64,000 nt of DNA from an uncultured Pelagibacteraceae bacterium (GTDB lineage: Bacteria > Pseudomonadota > Alphaproteobacteria > Pelagibacterales > Pelagibacteraceae), in contig CACJQI010000001.1 in NCBI GenBank assembly GCA_902595535.1, forward strand, positions 1 to 64,000. Reading direction: 5' to 3'. Every line of letters starts with the position of its first letter. Position 1 is the stretch's first letter. Below are positions 9,025-16,370 of this stretch, in pieces. The translations under genes and the position numbers were made by a program. The notes under the pieces were generated by a model. It saw only the letters and a program-made list of their open reading frames with translations. It made no database searches and had not been told where the DNA came from.

Positions 9025-10356
9025 ATGACTAAAGTAGCTATAATTGGTGCAGGTCCGTGTGGGCTTTCAATGCTTAGATCGTTTGAACAAGCTGAAAAAA
9101 AAGGTGAAAAAATACCAGAAATCGTTTGTTTTGATAAACAAGAAGATTGGGGTGGCCTATGGAATTATAGTTGGAGAACAGGCTCAGATCAATATGGAGA
9201 TCCTGTTCCAAATAGTATGTATAGATACCTTTGGTCAAATGGTCCAAAAGAATGTTTAGAATTTGCTGATTATTCATTTGATGAGCATTTTGGAAAACCA
9301 ATACCTTCTTTTCCACCAAGAGAAGTTTTATATGATTATATATTGGGTAGAGTTTCTAAAGGGAATTTAAAAGATAAAGTTAAATTTAATCACTGTGTAA
9401 TGAATACAAATTTTGATGGTCAAAAATTTGAGGTTACTTATCGTGATAAGGAAAATGACAAAATATCAAAAGATATATTTGATTATGTAGTGGTCTCTAC
9501 AGGTCATTTCTCAGTTCCATTTATTCCTGAATACCAAGGTATGAAATCATTTCCAGGAAGAATTATGCATTCGCATGATTTTAGAGACGCTGAAGAATTT
9601 AGAGATAAGAATGTTGTAGTATTAGGAAGCAGTTACTCTGCTGAAGATGTTGCGCTTCAATGTCATAAATATGGAGCAAAAAGTGTAACGATAGGTTATC
9701 GACATAATCCTATGGGGTTTAAATGGCCAAGTGGTATGAAAGAAGTTTTTTATCTTGATAGACTTGAAGGAAGTAAAGCAATTTTTAAAGATGGTCATGA
9801 ACAAGAAGCAGATGCTATAATACTATGCACTGGTTATCTTCATCATTTTCCGTTTTTGTCAGAAGAATTAAAACTTCAAACCACAAATCGATTATATCCA
9901 CCAATGTTATACAAAGGTGTTGTCTGGCAAAATAATCACAAACTTTTATATCTTGGTATGCAGGATCAATTTCACACATTTAATATGTTTGATTGCCAAG
10001 CTTGGTTTGCCAGAGATGTAATAATGCAAAAAATTAAAATTCCTGATAATGCAGAGGTAGAAAATGATATAAATAAGTGGGTATCAATGGAAGAAAAATT
10101 AGAAAATCCTGATCAAATGATTGATTTTCAAACCGAATATACAAAAGAGCTTCATGCAATGTCCGACTACCCAAAAATTGATTTTGAATTAATAAGAAAA
10201 CATTTTAAAGAATGGGAGCATCATAAAGTTGAAGATATCATGACTTATAGAAATAAATCATTTTCTTCTCCTGTAACTGGTTCAGTTGCTCCAGTTCATC
10301 ATACTCCTTGGGAGAGTGCAATGGATGACTCGTTAAAAACATTTTTAAATAAATAG
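9025..10356 (+). CDS. tmm: Trimethylamine monooxygenase (flavin-containing)
   Basis: This 443-residue class B flavin monooxygenase oxidises trimethylamine to TMAO with NADPH and O2. It has an FAD loop GAGPCG (residues 8-13), the flavin-monooxygenase signature FPGRIMHSHDF (176-186, F-x-G-x3-H-x3-F) and a second dinucleotide loop GSSYSA (201-206). Length and local sequence (DWGGLWNYSWRTG, NSMYRYLWSNGPKECLE) match bacterial Tmm. The neighbouring transporter and DUF1989-GcvT demethylase are the known partners of Tmm in marine bacteria, which fixes the assignment. A CGGAG ribosome-binding site precedes the ATG. The enzyme can also act on other small amines and sulfides. Confidence 0.95.
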   Translation: MTKVAIIGAGPCGLSMLRSFEQAEKKGEKIPEIVCFDKQEDWGGLWNYSWRTGSDQYGDPVPNSMYRYLWSNGPKECLEFADYSFDEHFGKPIPSFPPREVLYDYILGRVSKGNLKDKVKFNHCVMNTNFDGQKFEVTYRDKENDKISKDIFDYVVVSTGHFSVPFIPEYQGMKSFPGRIMHSHDFRDAEEFRDKNVVVLGSSYSAEDVALQCHKYGAKSVTIGYRHNPMGFKWPSGMKEVFYLDRLEGSKAIFKDGHEQEADAIILCTGYLHHFPFLSEELKLQTTNRLYPPMLYKGVVWQNNHKLLYLGMQDQFHTFNMFDCQAWFARDVIMQKIKIPDNAEVENDINKWVSMEEKLENPDQMIDFQTEYTKELHAMSDYPKIDFELIRKHFKEWEHHKVEDIMTYRNKSFSSPVTGSVAPVHHTPWESAMDDSLKTFLNK

Positions 10357-10384
10357 TTTAACTAAACTTTTACAAAGAAATAAT

Positions 10385-10552
10385 TTAACTGTCTTCTTTT
10401 CTAAAAAAGGGAATAAGAAATACAAAACAAGCTGCAAAAAAAAATAAGCTTCCAAACATTGCCCAAAAACTACCAATACTAGAGATAATAAACCCAACCG
10501 CAGAAACAATAAACATTAGCCATCCAATAAAATTTATCGTCCTGTTTTTCAT
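10385..10552 (-). CDS. Small two-helix membrane protein after tmoW
   Basis: This 55-residue frame was found by reading the gap between tmm and tmoW. It starts MKNRTINFIGWLMFIV and ends FFRKEDS. Two hydrophobic helices fill the middle: FIGWLMFIVSAVGFIIS and an aromatic-rich segment through FFFAACFVFLIPFF. It lies on the tmoW strand with its ATG nine bases after the tmoW stop, so it is very likely co-transcribed with the transporter. I do not recognise a family. It could be an accessory protein of the permease or an unrelated small membrane protein. The hydrophobic pattern and flush operon position argue against chance. Confidence 0.65.
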   Translation of the reverse strand: MKNRTINFIGWLMFIVSAVGFIISSIGSFWAMFGSLFFFAACFVFLIPFFRKEDS

Positions 10553-10561
10553 AACTTTTAA

Positions 10562-12715
10562 TTAATCAATTCCAAGCTGTTTTTTTCTTTGACCTACCCA
10601 TGTTCTTATTAAATTGTCAAAAATCAAACCAATGAAAGCAACGCAGATACCTAACGTTAAACCAATACCAGCACCATTTTTATCTGAGAGTGCTTTTAAA
10701 ATGTATTGTCCTAAATCTTCTGTACCAATAAAAGCCCCAATAATAACCATAAATAGAGCAAAAACTATCGTTTGGTTTAGGCCAAGCATCATATGCGGAA
10801 AAGCTAAAGGAAATTCTATTTTAGTTAATCTTTGAAATTTATTTACACCTGACATGGTTGCAGCTTCATGTAAACCAATTGGAACACTTCTTAGACCTTC
10901 AATAGTGTATCTCGTTGCAGGAATTGTTGCATAAACTATCACCGCAATTAAAACTGATGTATCGGTTATTCCAAATAGCATCATTACTGGAATTAAATAT
11001 ACAAACGATGGGAAAGTTTGAAATATATCACAAACACCAAGCATAAAGGCTGCTGATTTTTTATTTTGAAAGCATAAAGTTCCAACAGTAAATCCAATTA
11101 AACAAGAAACCACTACTCCAAAAGTTGCCATATAAAAAGTTACCAAAGCCCTATCCCACCATGGGCTTAAAGCTATAAATAATGTTAATCCACAAACAAC
11201 TAGAGCAGATCGAATTCCCCCTATAATATAACCTGCGCCTACAACTAAAACTAATGTAGCTACAGCTGGCATTCTTAAATATAGAGCTCTCATTGGCTGA
11301 AGTACATCAACAATTAACCAAGTATTGAATGCTTTTATATAAACAAAGAATGTATCAAATATCCAATCTACTCCCTTATTCCAAAAATCTGCTGTAGATA
11401 TTCCTTTATTATGTGGAACTTCAAACAAGTAATTAAAACTACCCTTAAAGATAAAAGTTCCAACATAAGCAAGAATTATTCCAATTACAACTGAAGCAGC
11501 AAAGAAAATTATATTTTTATTTCTTTGAAAAAATGTAAGGTTGCCAAAATAATCTGTTTGTTTATTTGCCCAAGCTAAAGACATTTTATCAAGAAGAATT
11601 GCAATTAAACTAATACACAATCCTGCTTCTAATGCTAATCCAATATTAAGTTGGTTTAGTGCTAATAATAAATTAAACCCTAAACCTTTGGCACCTATAA
11701 ATGCAGATATTACTGCCATTGAAAAACAAACCATAATTACTTGGTTAACTCCAATTAAAATGTCTCGTCTTGCAGTAGGGATTAATACCTTGACCATTAA
11801 CTGCCAATTAGTACAACCGCTCATTCGTCCTGCTTCAATAACTTCAGGAGGTATAGCTCTTAAACCTAAAATCGTAAGAAGTATCATTGGTGGAACAGCA
11901 ACAACCATTGTAATAATTACAGCAGCATGATCACCAACTCCAAAAAGTACAAGTGCAGGAACTAATACGGCATATTGCGGCATTGTTTGCATTACTAATA
12001 GAATTGGGTACAAAGCTTTTTCAACACGTTTACTTTTATATGCCGCTATGCCCAAACCTAAGCCAAAAATAAATGAGAGTGGAGCTGCAACCAGTATAAA
12101 AGATAGCGTTTGCATCGAGGGCTTCCATTGACCAAATACTGAAATATAAATCATCGTTAAACCTGCAAATAAAGCTAGGCCTTTTCCACTTAATTTAAAA
12201 GAAAGTATGGTTGCTCCTGCCGCAACAATAGTCCACGGTAAACCTGGTAACTCTAACCATGGATAAGCATCTATAAAATCCCAGCTAGTAAATGCAACAA
12301 TAGTCTCCAATCCACCCAATAAAATCTCTCTAATCAATTCAATTAGAAAAGTCATAAATGAAGTTAAATTTCTACTTATTTGTAATAATAATGGCCGAGT
12401 TTTAAACTCTTGGGTATCTTCATTCCAAAACTCCATTGGCATCCACTCATTCATTAAAAAAAATAAAGAGTCGTTTATCCAAATAGGCAACCATCCAAGT
12501 AATGGAGGCAATCTCCAAAATACATCAAAGGCGTAATACCTAACTTCTTTACCTAAGAAAAAATATACACTTTGATTTGGATCTTTAACAAATTCTGCTT
12601 GGCCTCTAATAAATTTGTAAGTTTCGGGAACATCTATTGCAAAACACAAGCCAAAAAATACAGCCAACAAAAATAACCATTGAAATAATTTTGGATATTT
12701 TTTTAAATATTCCAT
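10562..12715 (-). CDS. tmoW: TMAO/betaine-type ABC transporter, tandem-fused permease
   Basis: This 717-residue inner-membrane protein carries two binding-protein-dependent permease domains in one chain, the second after about residue 450. Each half has an EAA-type loop: PPEVIEAGRMSGCTNWQ in the first and PIGLHEAATMSGVNKFQ in the second. The family is glycine betaine/proline permease (ProW/OpuAB). Its place between tmm and tdm, with a matching ATPase and an OpuAC-type binding protein, fits TmoW, the TMAO permease. The ATPase gene ends three bases before the ATG. Betaine or choline cannot be excluded as substrate from sequence alone. Confidence 0.88.
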   Translation of the reverse strand: MEYLKKYPKLFQWLFLLAVFFGLCFAIDVPETYKFIRGQAEFVKDPNQSVYFFLGKEVRYYAFDVFWRLPPLLGWLPIWINDSLFFLMNEWMPMEFWNEDTQEFKTRPLLLQISRNLTSFMTFLIELIREILLGGLETIVAFTSWDFIDAYPWLELPGLPWTIVAAGATILSFKLSGKGLALFAGLTMIYISVFGQWKPSMQTLSFILVAAPLSFIFGLGLGIAAYKSKRVEKALYPILLVMQTMPQYAVLVPALVLFGVGDHAAVIITMVVAVPPMILLTILGLRAIPPEVIEAGRMSGCTNWQLMVKVLIPTARRDILIGVNQVIMVCFSMAVISAFIGAKGLGFNLLLALNQLNIGLALEAGLCISLIAILLDKMSLAWANKQTDYFGNLTFFQRNKNIIFFAASVVIGIILAYVGTFIFKGSFNYLFEVPHNKGISTADFWNKGVDWIFDTFFVYIKAFNTWLIVDVLQPMRALYLRMPAVATLVLVVGAGYIIGGIRSALVVCGLTLFIALSPWWDRALVTFYMATFGVVVSCLIGFTVGTLCFQNKKSAAFMLGVCDIFQTFPSFVYLIPVMMLFGITDTSVLIAVIVYATIPATRYTIEGLRSVPIGLHEAATMSGVNKFQRLTKIEFPLAFPHMMLGLNQTIVFALFMVIIGAFIGTEDLGQYILKALSDKNGAGIGLTLGICVAFIGLIFDNLIRTWVGQRKKQLGID

Positions 12716-12718
12716 ACT

Positions 12719-13750
12719 TTAACTTCCGTTTTTTCTTCCTCCAAAAACTGTATCAATTATCTTCGATGGTTTAATTGAACCCACAACATTATTATTGGAA
12801 TCTATTACCTCTACATTTTTTTCTTGAGTAAGAATTTTTTCTGCAACGTTTTCTATAATTTCATCTTTTGAAACTTTTAAATCGCCTAAATTATCTTTAC
12901 TTGGAGCATCCATCACATCTTCAATTACTAAAACTTTCTCTCTAGGAACTTCTTCGGTAAATTTTCTTACGTATTCTGTAGCTGGATTTAATACTATATT
13001 TGCAGGTGTATCTAATTGTTCAATTATACCATCTTTCATTATAGCTATTCTGTCTGCTAACTTGAGTGCCTCATCAAAATCATGAGTAATAAACATAATA
13101 GTTTTTTGTAATTTTTCTTGAAGTCTTAAAAACTCATCTTGCATTTCTTTTCTTATTAATGGATCTAATGCAGAAAAAGGCTCGTCTAAAAACCATATAT
13201 CAGGCTCTACAGCCAAGGATCTTGCGATTCCAACCCTTTGTTGTTGACCACCAGATAGTTCTCTTGGAAAATAATTCTCTCTTCCATCAAGCCCAACTAG
13301 TTTTACCATTTCCATTGCTCTGCTTATGCTATCCTCAGTGCTCGTACCTTTTACCTGAAGTGGAAAAGCAATATTTTCAACAACTGTTTTGTGTGGTAAC
13401 AAAGCAAAACTTTGAAACACCATTCCCATTTTATTTCTTCTAAGATCAATCAGTTCTTTATTATTTAATTCTAATAAATCCTGTCCTTCTATGAAAATTT
13501 TTCCACCAGTTGCATCTGTTAATCTTGAAATACATCTAAGCAATGTTGATTTGCCTGAGCCAGATAAACCCATCACTACCAACATTTCTCCTTTTGCAAC
13601 TTCAAAAGAAGCGTTGTTAACACCAACTATGCATCCTTTTTCTTGAAAAGTTTTTGCATCTACTTTACCATTTGCTTCTTCAAGCATTTTTTTGGCATTT
13701 TCTCCAAAAATTTTAAAGACAGATTCACATTTGATAACAGTTTCAGACAT
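12719..13750 (-). CDS. tmoV: TMAO/betaine-type ABC transporter ATPase
   Basis: This 343-residue ABC ATPase of the ProV/OpuAA type energises the TmoW permease. Walker A is GLSGSGKST (residues 61-69), the signature is LSGGQQQR (165-172) and Walker B ends in WFLDE (186-190). It is shorter than ProV proteins with two full CBS domains. The C-terminal 90 residues hold only a reduced CBS-like stretch (VEVIDSNNNVVGSIKPSKI), so ionic-strength sensing of the osmoregulatory type may be weak or absent; that is inference. It is the gene just upstream of tmoW, three bases apart. Upstream on the same strand lie three small unrelated genes. Confidence 0.9.
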   Translation of the reverse strand: MSETVIKCESVFKIFGENAKKMLEEANGKVDAKTFQEKGCIVGVNNASFEVAKGEMLVVMGLSGSGKSTLLRCISRLTDATGGKIFIEGQDLLELNNKELIDLRRNKMGMVFQSFALLPHKTVVENIAFPLQVKGTSTEDSISRAMEMVKLVGLDGRENYFPRELSGGQQQRVGIARSLAVEPDIWFLDEPFSALDPLIRKEMQDEFLRLQEKLQKTIMFITHDFDEALKLADRIAIMKDGIIEQLDTPANIVLNPATEYVRKFTEEVPREKVLVIEDVMDAPSKDNLGDLKVSKDEIIENVAEKILTQEKNVEVIDSNNNVVGSIKPSKIIDTVFGGRKNGS

Positions 13751-13814
13751 AAGTTTATTAAAGTTATATTAAATTAAATATAATTAAAATGTTAATAATT
13801 GTTACCCTTCTTAG

Positions 13815-14366
13815 TTAAAAATTTTTAATAAAATAAACCCTTGTATCAATTCCAGTACTTAAAAAACTTAAAGCCTCTCCACTTATAGTAATACTTTCAT
13901 CTACTCCTACATTGTTTCCACTAACTGTAAAACCTGCAATACATTTGCTTTTTTCTTCATCCCATTTAACAAAAGTTTCATCAATTTTGTTTCCATTAAT
14001 CGTATAAAGTTCATGAGCTCTAAAATTCAAAAAATTAGCACCCATTATTGCTCTTTGAGGAATTAATTTTGTAACTTTGCATACTTGCTCATATACTTCA
14101 TCGGTTAATTTGTAATGGTCTGTTCCATCAAAAGATACCAATATTCCAGAGGGCAACTTTGAGATTAGTGCACTTAGTTTCTTCTCTTTAGCAATTCTCT
14201 CTTCTTCCAACTTCATTTTTTTTACCAACTCATCACCCTGTCCAAAAATGCCATTTAAAATACTAAAAGATACAATCACAATAAGTGTTAAAATTATAAG
14301 GCCAATAAATTGTCTTAGAGACTGGGGTAAATCTTTAAATTTGTTAATATAATTTTCTCTGAACAT
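13815..14366 (-). CDS. Uncharacterised single-helix membrane protein
   Basis: The frame is open further upstream, but the chosen start is the ATG at 14364-14366 (protein MFRENYINKF), which overlaps the MORN-gene stop by one base (TAATG). The upstream extension would lie inside the MORN gene. The 183-residue protein has a short cytoplasmic head, one transmembrane helix (FIGLIILTLIVIVSFSIL), a charged coiled segment (EEERIAKEKK) and a soluble domain probably in the periplasm. I do not recognise the family. It lies between the TMAO transporter genes, co-directional with tmoV 64 bases downstream, but nothing in its sequence ties it to transport. Confidence 0.65.
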   Translation of the reverse strand: MFRENYINKFKDLPQSLRQFIGLIILTLIVIVSFSILNGIFGQGDELVKKMKLEEERIAKEKKLSALISKLPSGILVSFDGTDHYKLTDEVYEQVCKVTKLIPQRAIMGANFLNFRAHELYTINGNKIDETFVKWDEEKSKCIAGFTVSGNNVGVDESITISGEALSFLSTGIDTRVYFIKNF

Positions 14367-14743
14367 TATTCTTGCAGCTTCCCGTTTTTCCAAATACCTG
14401 ATTTTTGTTTTCCATCGGCCCATGTGAATGTGCCTTGACCATTCATAAAACCATTGGCCCACTCCCCATCATAAGTGGAACCATCTGGAAAAGTTAAAAT
14501 ACCTTCACCACTCCATACACTATTTTTGAACTCGCCTGTGTAAATGTAGCCATTTGGCCAAGTTTCAACTCCCTGACCATGCTTTTTAGTTCCTACCCAT
14601 TCCCCTTCATAGGTAGTTTTATCCGTATAAACCCATTTACCATAACCGTTATCGCAATTACCCTCTTTACAACCAGTGCTTCTCGCTAAAACGGATGATG
14701 AAATTAACAAACCTAAAATTATAGTAATAATAAATTTTTTCAT
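14366..14743 (-). CDS. Secreted MORN-repeat protein
   Basis: This 125-residue protein has a cleavable signal peptide (MKKFIITIILGLLISSSVLA) followed by about four MORN repeats, for example YEGEWVGTKKHGQG, YTGEFKNSVWSGEG and YDGEWANGFMNGQG. MORN repeats form an extended beta-sheet surface used for binding. Short exported MORN proteins are frequent in SAR11-like genomes, and their targets are largely unknown. Its stop overlaps the start of the next gene by one base, so the two are co-translated. The position between tmoX and tmoV may be an insertion into the transporter locus and need not mean a role in TMAO uptake. Confidence 0.8.
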   Translation of the reverse strand: MKKFIITIILGLLISSSVLARSTGCKEGNCDNGYGKWVYTDKTTYEGEWVGTKKHGQGVETWPNGYIYTGEFKNSVWSGEGILTFPDGSTYDGEWANGFMNGQGTFTWADGKQKSGIWKNGKLQE

Positions 14744-14777
14744 ATTAATATTTTACACAAAATCATTCAAAAAAAAA

Positions 14778-15242
14778 TCAGACTTTTTTCTCTTTTTTTC
14801 CACATGAATAAAAAAATATATATTTTTCTGAGTTTTCGCTTTTAACATTTTTAGTAATCTCATGAATCAATTCACCTGATTTTCTAGTTATTATGGCAGA
14901 TTCTGAATAATTTTTTTCTTGATCAAAAGCTTTAAACAAAACAACATCTTTATTAACAACTTTAACATTTAATTTTTCAGATTTTGAAAGAAATGAAGAC
15001 AACCCATCTATCAAAAGTTTTTCAGGTTTTATTGCTTCTATTTTAAATTTATCTAAATCTTTATCATCTAATTTTTCTGCTAAAAAAGTTTGATAATTAT
15101 ACTCTGAGTTTTTAATTATTTTTTTTTCTAACTTACATTCAAAACTAAGATTAATATTTTCTTGTATATTTATGTCTTTTGCAAAAGATAAATTAAAAAA
15201 TAATAGGCTTATTATAATAACTAAGGAATTTTTTTTTATCAT
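14778..15242 (-). CDS. Uncharacterised exported protein
   Basis: This 154-residue protein begins with a clear signal peptide (MIKKNSLVIIISLLFFNLSFA) and then a lysine-rich soluble domain. That domain has two cysteines, FECKLEKK near the start and FYSCGKKEKK at the end, which could form a disulfide in the periplasm. No family is recognised. It lies downstream of tmoX, separated from it by a terminator-like hairpin, and upstream of the MORN gene on the same strand. Nothing links it functionally to the TMAO genes except location. Confidence 0.6.
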   Translation of the reverse strand: MIKKNSLVIIISLLFFNLSFAKDINIQENINLSFECKLEKKIIKNSEYNYQTFLAEKLDDKDLDKFKIEAIKPEKLLIDGLSSFLSKSEKLNVKVVNKDVVLFKAFDQEKNYSESAIITRKSGELIHEITKNVKSENSEKYIFFYSCGKKEKKV

Positions 15243-15264
15243 AAATAATTATATTATAAAAAAA

Positions 15265-15291
15265 ATCTCCCCCAACAAAGTTGGGAGAGAT
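15265..15291 (-). terminator. Rho-independent terminator after tmoX
   Basis: On the minus strand, 22 bases past the tmoX stop, a 12-base stem with one mismatch (ATCTCTCCCAAC against GTTGGGGGAGAT, AAA-type loop) is followed by a run of eight T residues. This is the normal form of an intrinsic terminator. It should uncouple the highly expressed binding protein from the small genes and the permease downstream, and may allow partial read-through. Confidence 0.75.
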
Positions 15292-15312
15292 TATAAATTT
15301 TAACTTTTAACC

Positions 15313-16257
15313 TTATTTAGTAAAAGCTTGCCAAACTGACTTATTATCAGCTAACCATTTTTTAGCTGCATCTTCATGAGTCATTTTGTCAACGTCAACT
15401 AAAGCTGCCATTGCACCAATTTGACTTGTTGAAAATGACATCTTTTTAAATGCTGCCGCTGCATCTGGATGAGTTTTTGGGAAATCCTCATGAACTGCTT
15501 TTTTCAAGTATCCATCAGGAGAACCACATTTACCATCTCCGCCATCTTCTGGTCTGCAACCAGCTGTGTATGGAGGGAAATCAATAAATGTAAAACCAGC
15601 ACCATCTGTAAAGTTTGGCGTCCAGTTAAATATAATTGTTCCTCTTCCTTCTTTTTTAGCTGCAGATAACTCTGCCCAAAGTGCGTCTGCACTTCCAGCA
15701 AATTTAACCCACCAAAGATCACCTAAACCAAGTGCATCAACTCTTTGAGGAATTAAATCACCATGCCAAGTTTGTGGACCTTCCAACATTCTTCCTTTTC
15801 CATCCGGAGAGTCAGGTGTTGTAAAGTTTTTTGCACAATCTGGGTTTTTTAAAGCTGTCCAGTCAGGTAAACCTGGGCATAAACCTTTCTCAGTAACCCA
15901 ATTTGGATATCCCATATCTTCAAGTGTTCTTGCCTCATGGTCTCCCCAATCAAGCAATCCTCCTTTATCTAAAGCAGTAGTAAAAGATTTACCAAAAGCA
16001 GATTCCCAAACTTCATGAGATATAGTTACATCACCAATTCTAATTGACTCGTAAACTGCTTGTGAGTCTGCGTTAACGTATTTAACGTTATTTCCCATAC
16101 TTTCGAAAATACCTCCAATAACATAAGCCATTACAATTTGGCTTGACCAGTTATGTGTAGGGATTACGATAGGCTTTTTGCTATCAGCGTTAGAAATTCC
16201 CGCGAAACTTACTGCAGAAATAACTAGAGCAGATAGAAATGATATTATTTTTTTCAT
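15313..16257 (-). CDS. tmoX: TMAO/betaine-type periplasmic binding protein
   Basis: This 314-residue OpuAC-family binding protein delivers substrate to TmoW/TmoV. The ATG at 16255-16257 is preferred over a start 63 bases upstream: it has an AGAGGGGT ribosome-binding site and begins a proper signal peptide (MKKIISFLSALVISAVSFAG, then SNADS). The mature part is rich in Trp (HNWSSQ, GLLDWGD, TWHGDL, IFNWTPNF), as needed for a cation-pi cage that binds quaternary amines or TMAO. Six or more cysteines sit near the middle and end, including ENGLCPGL-like and GCRPEDGGDGKCG stretches. Context between tmm and tdm supports TMAO; glycine betaine remains possible. Confidence 0.88.
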   Translation of the reverse strand: MKKIISFLSALVISAVSFAGISNADSKKPIVIPTHNWSSQIVMAYVIGGIFESMGNNVKYVNADSQAVYESIRIGDVTISHEVWESAFGKSFTTALDKGGLLDWGDHEARTLEDMGYPNWVTEKGLCPGLPDWTALKNPDCAKNFTTPDSPDGKGRMLEGPQTWHGDLIPQRVDALGLGDLWWVKFAGSADALWAELSAAKKEGRGTIIFNWTPNFTDGAGFTFIDFPPYTAGCRPEDGGDGKCGSPDGYLKKAVHEDFPKTHPDAAAAFKKMSFSTSQIGAMAALVDVDKMTHEDAAKKWLADNKSVWQAFTK

Positions 16258-16291
16258 ATATACCCCTCTTATTATTAATATTAATTCTGAA

Positions 16292-16320
16292 AGTATGTTC
16301 TTAATTAAAGTTATAGTCAA
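16292..16320 (-). promoter_or_regulatory. Candidate sigma-70 promoter for tmoX
   Basis: Reading the minus strand, TTGACT (complement of 16315-16320) and CATACT (complement of 16292-16297) are separated by 17 bases. This would start transcription about 28 bases before the tmoX ATG. On the opposite strand a TATAAT at 16332-16337 is a possible -10 for tdm, but no good -35 accompanies it. The assignment is by eye in very AT-rich DNA. Confidence 0.4.
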
Positions 16321-16370
16321 CTCGTTTTGATTATAATAAACTTATAAAAAATATATATAAATTGGGTAAA

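Noticed and set aside
14367..14462. Upstream extension of the 13815-14366 gene (32 extra residues).
   Set aside because: The extension lies entirely within the MORN-repeat gene on the same strand in another frame; the TAATG junction at 14364-14368 gives a natural coupled start.
16258..16320. Longer start for the tmoX-type binding protein.
   Set aside because: The later ATG has an AGAGGGGT ribosome-binding site and begins a proper signal peptide; the extension would place a second hydrophobic stretch in front of it.
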